A stretch of DNA of 64,000 nucleotides from Rhabdophis nuchalis (lineage: Eukaryota; Chordata; Lepidosauria; Squamata; Natricidae). The DNA is taken from the NCBI GenBank assembly GCA_039707465.1, contig CM077649.1:11344501-11408500 (forward strand). Reading direction: 5' to 3'. The notes below the pieces were generated by a model, which worked only from the letters and a program-made list of their open reading frames with translations, was not told where the DNA came from and did not search any database. Positions 1 to 10,447 of the stretch are shown in pieces. How positions within the stretch are numbered: the stretch's first letter is position 1; every line of letters begins with the position of its first letter. Made by a program: the position numbers and the translations under genes.

Positions 1-262
1 CTCTCTTTTTCTTTCTGTCTCTCTCTATCTCTGTCTCTCTCTCCTTCGTCCACCCATCTCTGTCACTCTGTGTGTGTGTGTATCTGTCTGTCTCGCATTC
101 ACACAATCACTCATTTTGTGTCTCTGTCTATCTTTCTCTCCCTCTCTGTCTCTCCCTGTCTCTCTGTGTGTGTCTGTCACTCTCTGATTCCCTCCCTCCC
201 TCCCTCCCCCCCCCTCTCTCTCTGTGTCTGTGCCTCTCTCTGTCTGTCTGTCCCCCACCCCC
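1..262. repeat. Pyrimidine-rich TCTG/TCTC microsatellite
   Basis: Imperfect runs of TCTC, TCTG and TGTG with CCCT blocks. Long open frames here on both strands are low-complexity translations (Ser/Leu/Cys/Val) and are not genes. Confidence 0.9.
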
Positions 263-269
263 CCAAGCC

Positions 270-960
270 TCCTCAGCTCCTGGAAGTAGCCTGGCTGGCC
301 CGCCAGCCCACCCGCCCGCTGGCTGCGCTTACTCGCTCGCTTGCTCACCCACCCACCGGAGCGAGGGAGCAAGCAAGCGCAGGCGGGCAAGGAAACTTGC
401 TGCGGCAGTGCCCAACAACCTGTCCGCCCGGCGGCCGCGGTTGCTTGCTCGCTCACCCACCCACCGGACGAAGGAACCTGGCGTCCGGTGGGTGAGCAAG
501 CGAGCGAGCAACTGCGGGCGGCGGGCCAGCGGATTGTTGGGCGCTACCGCATCAACTTTCCTTATGCGCCCGCCCGCCTGCCAGCCCGCCGGCTGCAGTT
601 GCTCGCTCGCTCACTCACCCACCGGGCGCCAGGTTCCTTCGTCCGGTGGGTGGGTGAGCGAGCAAGCAACCGCGGCCGCCGGGCGGGCAGGTTGTTGGGC
701 GCTGCCGCAGCAAGTTTCCTTGCCCGCCTGCGCTTGCTTGCTCCCTCGCTCACCCACCTACTGGACGAAGGAACCTGGCGTCCGGTGGGTGAGTGAGCGA
801 GCGAGCAACCACAGCCGGCCGGCCAGCGGGCGGGCAGCGAAGGAAACTTGCTGCGGCAGCGCCCAACAAACCACCCGCCCACCCCTCTGGCTCACCCACC
901 GGAGGCCGGTTCAGTCCCCCCACTCACGGAGCGTCTGCAGCCTCTGGAAGTAGATGAGTG
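270..960. repeat. GC-rich array of alternating inverted units
   Basis: The stretch is built from a few motifs that recur in both orientations: GCTCGCTCACCCACC and its complement, GGAACCTGGCGTCCGGTGGG and its complement, and AAGGAAACTTGCTGCGGC and its complement. At least four direct/inverted alternations are visible, so the whole block can fold into nested hairpins. The 3' side runs into a hAT end at 1170, so this may be the expanded interior of a foldback transposon. The open frames it contains change with each unit and are not coding. Confidence 0.75.
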
Positions 961-1170
961 GCCAGCTTGGGAAGCTACGGCTGCCGCTTTGGCGTTTGGG
1001 TAGCCGCTGCTGGCTGAAGAGGCTCCGCGGGGGGAGGGATGGAACCGGCAGCCGGTAGGGAGGGTTGCTGCGGCCCAGGAGTCGCGCCGTTGGCAAGGGT
1101 GGTGGAAGAGCCACACTCGAGGGGCCAAAGAGCCGCTTATGGCTCGCGAGCCGAGGTTTGCCGACCACTG
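961..1170 (+). mobile_element. hAT-type DNA transposon, right end
   Basis: The element ends in GGCTCGCGAGCC followed by GGTTTGCCGACCACTG, a terminal sequence of the hAT type (CAGTGGTCGGCAAACC when reversed). It is followed directly by GTATAGGG, the CR1 tail sequence that also serves as target duplication at 56676. The left end is not recognised and may lie beyond the window or within the inverted array. Confidence 0.6.
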
Positions 1171-1236
1171 GTATAGGGCTTCCTGCCTAGGCAGGGGGTT
1201 GGACTAGAAGACCTCCAAGGTCCCTTCCAACTCTGC
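1171..1236 (+). mobile_element. CR1 LINE, extreme 3' end
   Basis: Carries the CR1 tail GGGGGTTGGACTAGAAGACC and CCTTCCAACTCTGCTATTG. The upstream part of the CR1 is separated from it by the hAT insertion ending at 1170. It leads straight into a pentanucleotide microsatellite. Confidence 0.85.
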
Positions 1237-1328
1237 TATTGTATTGTATTGTATTGTATTGTATTGTATTGTATTGTATTGTATTGTATTGTATTGTATT
1301 GTATTGTATTGTATTGTATTGTATTGTA
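1237..1328. repeat. (TATTG)n microsatellite grown from a CR1 tail
   Basis: About 18 nearly perfect copies of a 5-bp unit that begin inside the CR1 end signal CTGCTATTG. The CR1 tails at 2300 and 36230 carry only one to three units, so this is an expansion of the tail. Confidence 0.95.
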
Positions 1329-1602
1329 AATTCTGTTTTAACATAATAAGAATGATCTTTGGACCCGATGTTAAACCACAATCTATAGTTTCACCCACCA
1401 AAGAAAAAAAACATAACAAACCAACTTCTGTCAGGTGTGTCAGTCAGGACAGCATTTCTAAAATAGGGATATAGTTTTAAAAGTAAAGCACTTTGAGTTG
1501 TATTTCTTATCTAATTTAAGTAATGATTTAAACTGTCAATTAATATTAAATGTAATCAGAATAATGAAATGGTAATATCGTAAAACCTTTTTACAATTGC
1601 AG

Positions 1603-1669
1603 GTGGCCTGTGAAAAGACAGTATCAGCAATGCAACATGTTTTGCAAAGGACCATCAAGAGTGCAAAGG
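1603..1669 (+). CDS. Candidate penultimate coding exon, unidentified gene
   Basis: A 67-bp open segment is bounded by an acceptor (pyrimidine-rich tract, TTGCAG, ending 1602) and a donor (GTAGGT, starting 1670). Frame 1 reads VACEKTVSAMQHVLQRTIKS and then AK, with one base left over; that base completes an Ala codon with the first two bases of the exon at 3690. The peptide is helix-like, with no stop or repeat character. No other repeat overlaps it. I do not recognise the family, so no function is given. Support is the agreement of splice signals, phase and open frame across two exons; a chance coincidence cannot be excluded without cDNA. Confidence 0.6.
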
Positions 1670-2138
1670 GTAGGTCAATTTCACAATGATTCTGCACATA
1701 GTTAGTTAGTTATTTAGTATATGGATCTGCATACAGTATATTCATTTATTATTAGAAGATTGACTAAGAAGTGTCATTGCTGAGTGGCTGAGCATGTGAT
1801 TTGCTCAAGCCCCCTGTTCAGTTTTTTGTACCTGTAGTTGAAAGGATCAAGTGGTCAGATAATAACAAGGCAACTGGACTGCTGACTTAATGGTTCTATT
1901 CATATAACATAGTGACTCATGGTTTGATGAATTATGTTTGAACGACGCATGAAACTATACATTAATCATACAGGCAAAACTCACACAAGGAGCTAATTAT
2001 CACATTTAGCGCAATCTGTTACGTAAATCCAATTAGTTACTGACTCCCATTATGACTCCCACTAAGCCATAATGTGAGAATCCACTCATATATTGGTTTA
2101 CGTTATGTGTAAAACAGGCCACCTTTACTTCTTCAGCA

Positions 2139-2338
2139 ATAGTGACAACAACAATTAACCTCTGGAACAGCTTGCCTCCAGAAGTTGTGAATGCCCCAAC
2201 CCTGGAAGCCTTTAAAAAGATGTTAGATAGCCATTTGTCTGAAATGGTATAAGGTTCCTGCCCACGCAGGGGGTTGGATTAGAAGACCTACAAGGTCCCT
2301 TCCAACTCTGCTATTGTATTGTATTGTAATAATATGTA
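2139..2338 (+). mobile_element. CR1 LINE 3' fragment
   Basis: Encodes the last part of the CR1 reverse transcriptase (LWNSLPPEVVNAPTLEAFKK) and the standard 3' tail with GGTATAAGG, GGGGTTGGATTAGAAGACC and a few TATTG units. It is nearly identical to 36070-36240, which suggests both copies are fairly young. Confidence 0.9.
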
Positions 2339-2345
2339 ACAACCC

Positions 2346-2632
2346 AATCAAAATCAAGACTCACTTCTTCCCTCAGGCTGGCCTGGCCTAATGTTACATT
2401 CCTAGCCACAGAACGAAATTGTAGAAAAAAAATTTAGGGGTATTGTTAGGGTTTTAAGGGTTTTAATAGTGATTTTAGCATAGGGGTTAATTTAATTCGG
2501 TTTTAACATTTTGTATTTGTATATTGTTGTATTTTTGGATTTTTAATTTCCTGTGCACCGCCCCGAGTCCCCATGGGGGAGAGGGGGCGGTCTATAAATT
2601 AATAAATTATTAATTATTATTATTATTAAAAT
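2346..2632 (+). mobile_element. L2-like LINE 3' end
   Basis: Contains the end of the ORF (frame-damaged, LGLA-type finish near CTGGCCTGGCCTAA), an AT-rich 3' UTR and the tail hairpin GTGCACCGCCCCGAGTCC with GGGGGCGG, ending in ATT repeats. The same tail recurs in at least eight other places in the window. Confidence 0.85.
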
Positions 2633-2648
2633 AACAGTCAGGTTAGAA

Positions 2649-2729
2649 CAGGGTTGGGCAAACTTTGCAACTTTAAGTCTGAAGGACTTCAGCTCCCAGA
2701 CTTAAAGTTGCAAAGTTTGCCCACCCCTG
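2649..2729. mobile_element. hAT hairpin MITE, flavour D
   Basis: An 81-bp palindrome with ends CAGGGTTGGGCAAAC and GTTTGCCCACCCCTG. It is flanked on both sides by GGTTAGAA (2641-2648 and 2730-2737), an 8-bp target duplication of the nnnTAnnn type. Confidence 0.93.
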
Positions 2730-3260
2730 GGTTAGAACCTTAAAGTCCATATGCTACAGATATTTTGCAAACCTCTGGGAGAAAGTAATGTAACTTTTAA
2801 TAAATCTGTCAGTTTGAGCTTTAAAATTAATTGATCCAGTTACTTCCTGAACTGCCTTAATTTGGGCCACAATTTGTAGCCTTATCATTAGAAACAGGAA
2901 GAAAAATTATGATGCTCTATTCTCTTACCTTCCTTTCATCTTACATATATAATGCATTGCAGGAGCCATTGGCACAGATAGTTTTAAAGTGGAACAGACC
3001 AGGTGCATTAAAATTACAACTCTTCTAATTTCCAGCCAGTATGATGCTGGACTGGGGAAAGATGTCCCATTTACAGAAAATAGTTCTGTTTATGAATATT
3101 GGCCACAAGGTGTATTGGCATGGTGCTGAATAAGTGCTAGAGAGAAAACGGCAAATGTTTTCATTGTAAATGCAAGTTCAAAATACAAATAAGTAAACCA
3201 TAAAATGCAGTTTTCAATGTATGAAATGAAAATAACAGAAAAAAAGATAGTAATAATGAG

Positions 3261-3261
<1 letters not shown>

Positions 3262-3291
<30 letters not shown>
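3262..3291. repeat. (CA)n microsatellite
   Basis: About 15 CA units. Confidence 0.97.
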
Positions 3292-3689
3292 GCTTCACTG
3301 AAACACAAATACAAATTGGGTTGGTTATGTGGGTGACTCATTTTATGACTTACAACCGGAATGGACAGACTCCATTATGATCATGGGTCTACCTGTAAAT
3401 AAATTGTTCATATCTTCCAACAGTTAGTGAGAGCAGACTAGATTTCGACAGGTATTCAAAGATTTGGGGTCATCACAAAAAAAACCCTGCCTATCTGAGA
3501 TTTACAGATTTCACAATTCTTATATTAAAACTTCATGCACTGATCTTAAAACTGTAGTAGAAGCATAGTAAAGTGTATTGATGATGGGAGAATTATAGGT
3601 CTCTAGGAGAACTGAGATTTTCTTCTGTGCTGTTTTATATTCATATTAAATTTCCATGGTATTGTGTTTCTTGTTTGTTTTCTTTTAAG

Positions 3690-3802
3690 CCCAAGCTGGA
3701 GAAGGAAACAAACCTAATTCAGCCCAGCTGGAACTGAGGATGGTCCAAAGCAAAACGGACATAGAAAACCCAGAGATAATAATAACTGCTACTGTGTTAT
3801 AA
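3690..3802 (+). CDS. Candidate terminal coding exon with stop, unidentified gene
   Basis: Preceded by a pyrimidine-rich acceptor (TTTTCTTTTAAG). In the phase set by the exon at 1603 it stays open for 37 codons and stops at TAA 3800-3802. The protein ends ...[16 protein letters not shown]. The final Thr-Val-Leu fits the class I PDZ-binding pattern (S/T-x-hydrophobic at the C terminus), which would suggest a scaffolded cytoplasmic protein or membrane-protein tail; this is inference from three residues. The segment is rich in Gln, Asn, Lys and Glu and lacks Cys. I cannot name the protein. Confidence 0.6.
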
Positions 3803-5019
3803 AGGTTGTGTAACTCCTAACAGCGCACAATGTATTGATGTCCTCATTTTCTTTCCTGTAAATTGTGATGTTTGCCTTAGATCTGTGACAGAAACCTGAC
3901 TTCCATGAAATAGTGCCCAGCATAGATGAGATCCACTACCAAGCACATGTGCTGGACTTGCTTGAATTAAGAAGAGAAAAAAAGTTAGGTGTGTATTACA
4001 GCTCCCTCCCAGGTATGAAAATGGCTGTCAAATTAATTTAATCTCATTATAAAAACCTGGGTATAAGCACACAAGGCTTCCTGCCTTGCCAAAGATTTCA
4101 AGACTGCATTTTTAGTGGACTGATTGACTGGAGTATATAAACTGTGGTATCACGTGTCATGTGCCAATTAAGTAGTTTACCATTTCCCTTAAATGAAGAG
4201 GTTTGGTAGCCTGCTAAAATATTTCAGTACCTCAACTGTTCTGGAGCATAAGAGAGGTTCAGGCAACCGTAAGGGGGTGATGGGTGGGTGGGTTTTTAGG
4301 TACTCTACACAGGCCTTGGAGGTATAACATGTCTGAACCATTCCCATCTGTGAATAAACCCAAGATGCCACTGTCCAGAGGTGCTAATCCTTTACTATCA
4401 AACTATTAAACATATCCCATGTCATATTTTTATTTAGAAAGAACTAATGATGTGTAGAATATAATGGTGATTCTACCTCTGATAGAATAGGTTTGATTCA
4501 ATTTTATCAGCTTCTTTCTTAACCAATACTTACTGTAAAATCTGAGTATCCCAGTTCATCTTCTGACAACTAGGAGTGACATGAAAGGCTATGTGTTACG
4601 TATTAAGACCAATTCACTGTTTATTGCTGCGAGTGAGGGTGTTCCTGCTCTATGAATGGAGAATTACATTAAAGCACCATCTAATAAATCAGTTACACCA
4701 GAGGCAGAGTCTTAACACACTTGCTGTTGCAGTTTCTATTCCTTTCAAAAAATAGCACACTGGAAAAGAACATAGATTTTTCTGGGAGTTTAATGCCCAT
4801 TAATATTAATTAACCAGTACAGACCAATCATGAATTTACAGCTATGAATGTTTTACTCTAAAATAAGTAAGTTGTACATTGCAGTGAAATGTAAATACTT
4901 TGGAAGTCAGTAGAGAACAGGACTTCTTTTTGCATGCAGTCTTTTTTTAATATACTGGTATAGGCTTTCATGGCCAGTATCTGTCGTGATGTGTTGGGCT
5001 TCAGGGTTTAGTAATGGTG
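3803..5019 (+). other. Probable 3' UTR start and following unique sequence
   Basis: AT-rich unique sequence follows the stop codon. The first good poly(A) signal is AATAAA at 4353-4358, about 550 bases after the stop. No repeat is recognised between the stop and 5019, which fits transcribed 3' UTR. Whether the transcript ends here or much further on (see 13329) cannot be decided from sequence. Confidence 0.45.
4353..4358 (+). promoter_or_regulatory. Candidate proximal poly(A) signal
   Basis: Canonical AATAAA, the nearest to the stop codon at 3800. Confidence 0.4.
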
Positions 5020-5027
5020 GCCTAGAC

Positions 5028-5162
5028 CAGGGGTCTCCAACCTTTGCAACTTTAAGTCTGAAGGACTTCAGCTCCCAGACTTCTCCAGCCAGCTTTGCTG
5101 GCTGGAGAATTCTGGGAGCTGAAGTCCTTCAGACTTAAAGTTGCAAAGGTTGGAGACCCCTG
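5028..5162. mobile_element. hAT hairpin MITE, flavour A
   Basis: A 135-bp palindrome with ends CAGGGGTCTCCAACC and GGTTGGAGACCCCTG, and loop GCCAGCTTTGCTGGC. The target duplication GCCTAGAC is exact at 5020-5027 and 5163-5170. Confidence 0.96.
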
Positions 5163-5170
5163 GCCTAGAC

Positions 5171-6111
5171 AACAGATTTTTTGATGTTTCACTGGCAACT
5201 GTGTTTGTGACCATCTTTGCCTCTCAAAGTACCAACCACAGGTGCCAACTAAGCATCAGGAACCTGTTGTCTAAACCTCAGTCATTAAACCCTGACACCC
5301 TATACCGCCCAATCTCTTTGAAATTACTAAATTAGCTTTGATTCTCTTTATCTATTAGTCTTAAAGATCATGCACTGTTAATTTTAAATCTTAACTCTCA
5401 TTTATTTTCCCCCATTGTTGATTTTTTCATGAGTAATATGGTATAGAAAAAAACAGGGTATCATATCAATCCACAATCCTTCTTTACAGGTAACCAGGGT
5501 ATTTTCATTATTTCTATAAATATCCTTTTCTTGAGCCATCTTTGAATCTCAGATTCTTGCAAAAGTGCTGTCATTAACATGTGAAACTCTTGAACCAACC
5601 TGTGAATTCCATTCTTAGAATCTTAAAGGCTTATTAACTTTCATTCATTAAAAATATTTAAATGATCTAACCTTCATACATCTGAAAGAGTTTTTCTTTC
5701 TTTTTCCAAAGTGGTCTTCAGCATCAGACAAGTTTCTCACTTGTGGCCTATTTTAGGGCTAGGGCAATATAAGACCTTTTCTGTCTTCTGGAATAGCCTT
5801 TCACTAATGTGTAGGCATTAATGTCTTTGATAAGCATGACAGCAGCATGGGCGGTAAACAGTCTTGCCTGCGGAAAGAATTAAAATGCAAACAACACTAG
5901 CACACCATTGATGGCTTTCATAAACGACATTGGCCAAATATTGCCTACATGCCCTGTCCAGCCTTTTGGTATGCAATCTCATAGCATCTGTATTTGAAGC
6001 TAAAAGACATTTTGAACCACTTCCTAGACACTGCGTTGTTTTGGAAGCCATATTTGCTTCTCTTACTACAAAAATGCCAGTATACGCCCTTTTTCATAGC
6101 TTCAAGCGTTC
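5171..6111. other. AT-rich sequence without recognised gene
   Basis: Unique-looking AT-rich DNA with short open frames only. No splice-bounded coding segment or named repeat seen. Confidence 0.5.
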
Positions 6112-6119
6112 CATTAGAT

Positions 6120-6225
6120 CAGAGGTTCCCAAACTTGGCAACTTTAAGACTTGTGGACTTCAACTCCCAGAATTCTCCAGCCAGCTATCCACAAGTCTTA
6201 AAGTTGCCAAGTTTGGGAACCTCTG
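6120..6225. mobile_element. hAT hairpin MITE, flavour B
   Basis: A 106-bp palindrome with ends CAGAGGTTCCCAAAC and GTTTGGGAACCTCTG. Target duplication CATTAGAT at 6112-6119 and 6226-6233, exact. Confidence 0.96.
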
Positions 6226-6233
6226 CATTAGAT

Positions 6234-6914
6234 GAATCAACCTCATCTTGGTAGAATTCTGATTTCGTGTTTTCAGGTCAAAGCACAAGAGATTCCGACA
6301 CTATCATCCAGTTATATCTTGACTGGATACCTGGTTTGCTATAGAAACAATACCTTGAAAAGTTGTATTTAATGGAACTCTTCTTTTTTTTCTTTGTCTC
6401 TTTTTCAGAATGTTAACTTTGAATAAGAACTTCTTTCACCTGCTCTTTTTCATTGTTGGAGGCAAAATAAAAACATGATTTCTGTTGAAAGATATTTAAC
6501 AGATCTGAGAGAAATACATTCCCTTTAAGATTAGATCAAAAGGCAATTCTGTATCTGAAAAAGTATTTCTCTTGTTGAAATATGGAAAAGCTCTATAATT
6601 GACTGAAATTTGCAGTCATTTATCTATTGTTAACATTTCCATGAAATAACCTTTAAGCAGTTAAAATGTAGGAAATGAGACAATCTATAACCACATGAGA
6701 TTCCTGCCAACAGAACCAAACCAAGTAGTTATGTCAACAATTGCCATTCTAACTTTTAAAAGAATCCAATAGTGTTCACTGCGTTATCTAGTTCCAACCT
6801 AGTATTTGGACTGGGGGAATATAATTTTGAAAAAAAATATCTGAGCACAGAGACTTTACATCGGTTAAGACTTTACATCTGGACATTTAAAAGAGTATAG
6901 AACATATCAAGGAT
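6234..6914. other. AT-rich sequence, nothing recognised
   Basis: No gene, RNA gene or named repeat seen. Confidence 0.5.
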
Positions 6915-6916
6915 TT

Positions 6917-7470
6917 ATTTTATTTTATTTATTTTGTCAAATTTGTATACCGCCCTATCTCCTCAAAGGGACTCAGGGCAGTGCACAGAAATATAAAAAC
7001 ATATACAAAACAATACAATATATAACAGTTTAAAATGGAATTAAATAAGGGTCTGTGCAGAAAATTTGGAGTAAAAAAGGTTAAAATCAATTAAAACGTT
7101 ATCCATTAAAATTAGAATTAAGCCAGGCCGGCTACTTGAAATAGATATGTCTTTAATGCCTGGCGGAAGAGGCGTAGGTCTGTGATGGTACGAAGATCGG
7201 GGGGTAGGTCGTTCCAGAGGGCAGGCCCCGCCACAGAGAAGGCTCTCCCCCTGGGGGCCACCCGATGGCATTGTCCAATGGATGGCACCCTGAGGAGGCC
7301 CACTCTGTGGGAGCGGACAGGTCTAAGGGAGGTCTAAGGGAGGTATGTGGTACGCCGCCCTGGGTCCTTTGTGGAGAAGGGCGGGATATAAATGTGATTA
7401 AAATAAATAAATAAATAAAAATAAATAAAATAAGAAGGCAGTCTCGTAAGTAACCAGGTCCCGTTAAAGT
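6917..7470 (-). mobile_element. L2-like LINE 3' end, minus strand, split by a second L2 tail
   Basis: On the minus strand it encodes the C-terminal part of the LINE ORF (RAFSVAGPALWNDLPPDLRT, then LFRQALKTYLFQVAGLA) and the 3' tail. Between about 7345 and 7435 a plus-strand L2 tail (CGCCGCCCTGGGTCC, GGGCGGGATATAAA, AAATA repeats) interrupts it. The host resumes with AGTCTCGTAAGTAACCAGG, so the two pieces belong to one older copy. Confidence 0.85.
7345..7435 (+). mobile_element. L2-like 3' tail inserted in an older L2 copy
   Basis: Short 5'-truncated tail ending in (AAATA)n, opposite in strand to its host. Confidence 0.75.
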
Positions 7471-8236
7471 TGCATTCTATCACTACTCACAATTTGGGGA
7501 AAATTGAAAATTGACAATCATCATTCTTGCCCTGTGCTCCTAGTAGGTGAATTAGTGCCATAATATTCCTAAATCTGGGGCAACTATATTGAGGCTCATC
7601 ATCTTTCATAGAAAAATAGATATTTAAAGCTGCAATAATCAAAAATATGCTACTGGTTAAACTAGTAATTCTCTTGTAAGTTTTACAAAATTAGCTGCCT
7701 TTTCCCTTGTCATACGTTAACTAGTATGTATTAACTCAAATTGAGCATTTGGAATTTGCTTTTTTTAGATAAATGAGAATCATTTTATTTTTAAAGAAAA
7801 AGTGAATGTTTATTCAATGCAGAATTTTAATTATGTTAAACCTTCTCAAATGCCTTCTCTTGTAGAATAATCACCCAGTCAGTACAATTGTAACCTTAGC
7901 CAGTCATCCAGCTAGTCTGGAGAACAGCAAAATATTCCTTTTGGAGGAAAATAGATCCCTTCAAAATCAACCTTCATCTTCACTTTATAATAAATTTTAA
8001 ATATTTTAAATATAAACTGATGTATTTTAATACTAACTATTATTTATCTGTGTTTTTAATTCTGTGCTGGCTAATTTTAATCATTCCCCTAATTCTGAGG
8101 AAAATTAAGCAAACACTGTTGCTCCTGTTTGAGACTCAACAGGAAGTCCCTAAAGAAAAGGAAATATAAAAGTTCAGTATGTTATCACAGATCATTGGTA
8201 GTTGTTGAGATTTTTAATTGCTTTACATTATCTGAA
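7471..8236. other. AT-rich sequence, nothing recognised
   Basis: No gene or named repeat seen. Confidence 0.5.
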
Positions 8237-8240
8237 TATA

Positions 8241-8241
<1 letters not shown>

Positions 8242-8272
<31 letters not shown>
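8242..8272. repeat. (CA)n microsatellite
   Basis: About 15 CA units. Confidence 0.97.
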
Positions 8273-8277
<5 letters not shown>

Positions 8278-8297
8278 AATCTACATATTGCATAGAA

Positions 8298-8393
8298 CAG
8301 TGGTATCCAACCTTTGCAACTTTAAGTCTGAAGGACTTCAGCTCCCAGATTTCTCCAGCCAGCAAAGCTGATTTCTCCAGCCAGCAAAGCTGG
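8298..8393. mobile_element. hAT hairpin MITE, flavour A, single arm with internal duplication
   Basis: Left arm only, starting CAGTGGTATCCAACC after a TAGA-containing site (GCATAGAA). The segment ATTTCTCCAGCCAGCAAAGC is present twice in tandem, and the right arm is missing. Confidence 0.85.
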
Positions 8394-8444
8394 TGGGTTT
8401 AGGTAACACATAGGCATCAATATTTCTAAATGAATCCTGTAGAA

Positions 8445-8579
8445 CAGGGGTCTCCAACCTTTGCAACTTTAAGTCTGAAGGATTTCAGCTCTCAGACTTC
8501 TCCAGCCAGCAAAGCTGGCTGGAGAAGTCTGGGAGCTGAAGTCCTTCAGACTTAAAGTTGCAAAGGTTAGAGACCCCTG
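8445..8579. mobile_element. hAT hairpin MITE, flavour A
   Basis: 135-bp palindrome; loop GCCAGCAAAGCTGGC. Target duplication CTGTAGAA at 8437-8444 and 8580-8587, exact. Confidence 0.96.
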
Positions 8580-8587
8580 CTGTAGAA

Positions 8588-9127
8588 TGCTATTTTTTAA
8601 AAAAAAAAATGTTGTGCACACATGGAATCTCCCCATTCATGTGGGAACTCAGGATGAGATAATTGTATGTCATTTTGGCATTACAAAAATGCAGTTATGT
8701 GCTTGGCACTTTCACTATTGCGTGAGACTGTATAATGGTATCCACCATTTCTAAAGGTTACCAGTCCCTGTCATAAACCATAGCAAATTCACTGGCTGAA
8801 TTATACAAACAATAAAGTAGTTTCTTGGCTTGGCTTTAGCCATTATCCTGAAGTGTGAACCTAACTATGTTTTTCAGCATCAGCAATTTAAGATACTTTA
8901 ATGCAAGGAACTAGACTCATTCTTTCTCTCTCTAGACACGCACAACCACAGGGAAAGACATATGGATCCAAAGCTGTTCGGGGCTAACTGATCTAGCCTA
9001 GCTGGATAAGAAACATGCTGAAACTAAAGTTAAATAGTGTGTATTTTAATAGTAGCAGAAGTATAACCATGTTGACATATAACGCTAAATTGAATAACTG
9101 CTACTACTTTTTAGTAGTAGTTTTAAC
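8588..9127. other. AT-rich sequence, nothing recognised
   Basis: No gene or named repeat seen. Confidence 0.5.
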
Positions 9128-9132
9128 AAAAA

Positions 9133-9702
9133 ATTATTTATTTATTTTATTTATTTTTGATTTTTTTATACCGCACCTTCTCCCAGGGGAACTCAGGGCG
9201 GTGTACAGGCCTCATTAAAAATCAACTAGTATAAAATCACTAATATAAAACAATTAAAATACAATTTAAAAAAATCTATTAAATAGTACGCCTGGTTTTG
9301 ATAAAAGCCCTAACTAAAAACCCTCTCTAAAACCAATTAAAAGCTACGCCAGGCCGGCCGCACGAAATAAATGAGTCTTCAAAGCCCGGCGGAAAAGGCG
9401 CAGGTCCGTGATCGTGCGAAGGTCAGGGGGGAGGTCATTCCAGAGGGCAGGAGCAGCCACAGAGAAGGCTCTCATCCTGGGAGTCGCCAACCGACATTGT
9501 CTAGGCGAAGGCACCCTGAGGAGGCCCTCTCTGTGGGAGCGGACTGGTCGGTGGGAGGTATTAGGTAGCAGGAAGCGGTCGTGCAAATAGCCAGGTCCCA
9601 TGCTATGGAGCGCTTTAAAGGTGGTTACTAACACCTTGAAGCGCACCTGGAAAACCACAGGCAGCCAGTGCAGCTCGCGTAGGAGGGGTGTCACATGGGA
9701 GC
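9133..9702 (-). mobile_element. L2-like LINE 3' end, minus strand
   Basis: A 116-codon open frame (9694-9344) encodes the end of the LINE protein, with LLRELHWLPVVFQVRFKVLV, ALWNDLPPDLRTITDLRLF and the finish HLFRAAGLA. The 3' UTR and tail hairpin extend to 9133. The 5' side is truncated at about 9702. Confidence 0.92.
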
Positions 9703-9709
9703 ATCTAGA

Positions 9710-10309
9710 AAATGAATGGTGGTGATGATTTCTAGCTCATATGTATCCCACTTTTGGCAAAGAGCATTTCAGTACATCTGTGAAACTAATTTTTATTACT
9801 ATGGTTTTGAATTGTTTGTGATTCACAAGAAGCTAATTATGTTCTTTTAAAAAGTGTAACTGAATTCTGACATGCTTAGATTTTAAACAAAATAGCTTCA
9901 GAAGATGACAATGCTGTGCACAGAAATCAATAGCAGGGAAATGGTTAAACAATTAATTATCGTCCTGAAGTTATTTTTTTTTCTTTAAAATATACTGAGT
10001 GGGGAACCTCTACTACATTTGCACATAGTGTAATCTTTTACTAACTCCTCAGCAGGACCAAAATTCATGTAAAATGAAGCTTAAATTAACTTTAATGTAT
10101 TCAATTCTTTCTCACAACCTTGAACATAATAACAGGTCGAAAATAAGTAGAAATGTGTGTGTGAAAACATGCAAACCCTTGCATTTTAACATGCTTTTGA
10201 GAAGCATGTGCAGATACTAAAACTGCTTTCCTTTGATATTTCTTTACCAAATTGTATTCAAAATGCATCAAATCTGATCGACGCAATACTTCACAAAGAA
10301 TTTAGAGCA
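9710..10309. other. AT-rich sequence, nothing recognised
   Basis: No gene or named repeat seen. Confidence 0.5.
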
Positions 10310-10317
10310 TGGGTCTC

Positions 10318-10439
10318 CAACCTTTGCAACTTTAAGTCTGAAGGACCTCAGCTCCCCAGAATTCTCCAGCTTTGCTTGCTGGAGAATTCTGGGAGCTGAA
10401 ATCCTTCAGACTTAAAGTTGCAAAGGTTGGAGACCCCTG
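10318..10439. mobile_element. hAT hairpin MITE, flavour A
   Basis: 122-bp palindrome. Target duplication ATTTAGAG at 10310-10317 and 10440-10447, exact. The left terminus has mutated to CATGGGTCTCC. Confidence 0.95.
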
Positions 10440-10447
10440 ATTTAGAG

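Larger units (their letters stand above)
1670..3689 (+). other. Putative intron with repeat insertions
   Basis: Begins GTAGGT and ends TTTTCTTTTAAG. It holds a CR1 3' fragment, an L2-like 3' end, a hAT hairpin and a (CA)n tract, which are listed separately. The rest is AT-rich sequence in which I see nothing else. Confidence 0.5.

Noticed and set aside
25..953. Long overlapping open frames on both strands at the window start
   Set aside because: They lie in microsatellite and inverted GC-rich repeat and shift motif with every repeat unit.
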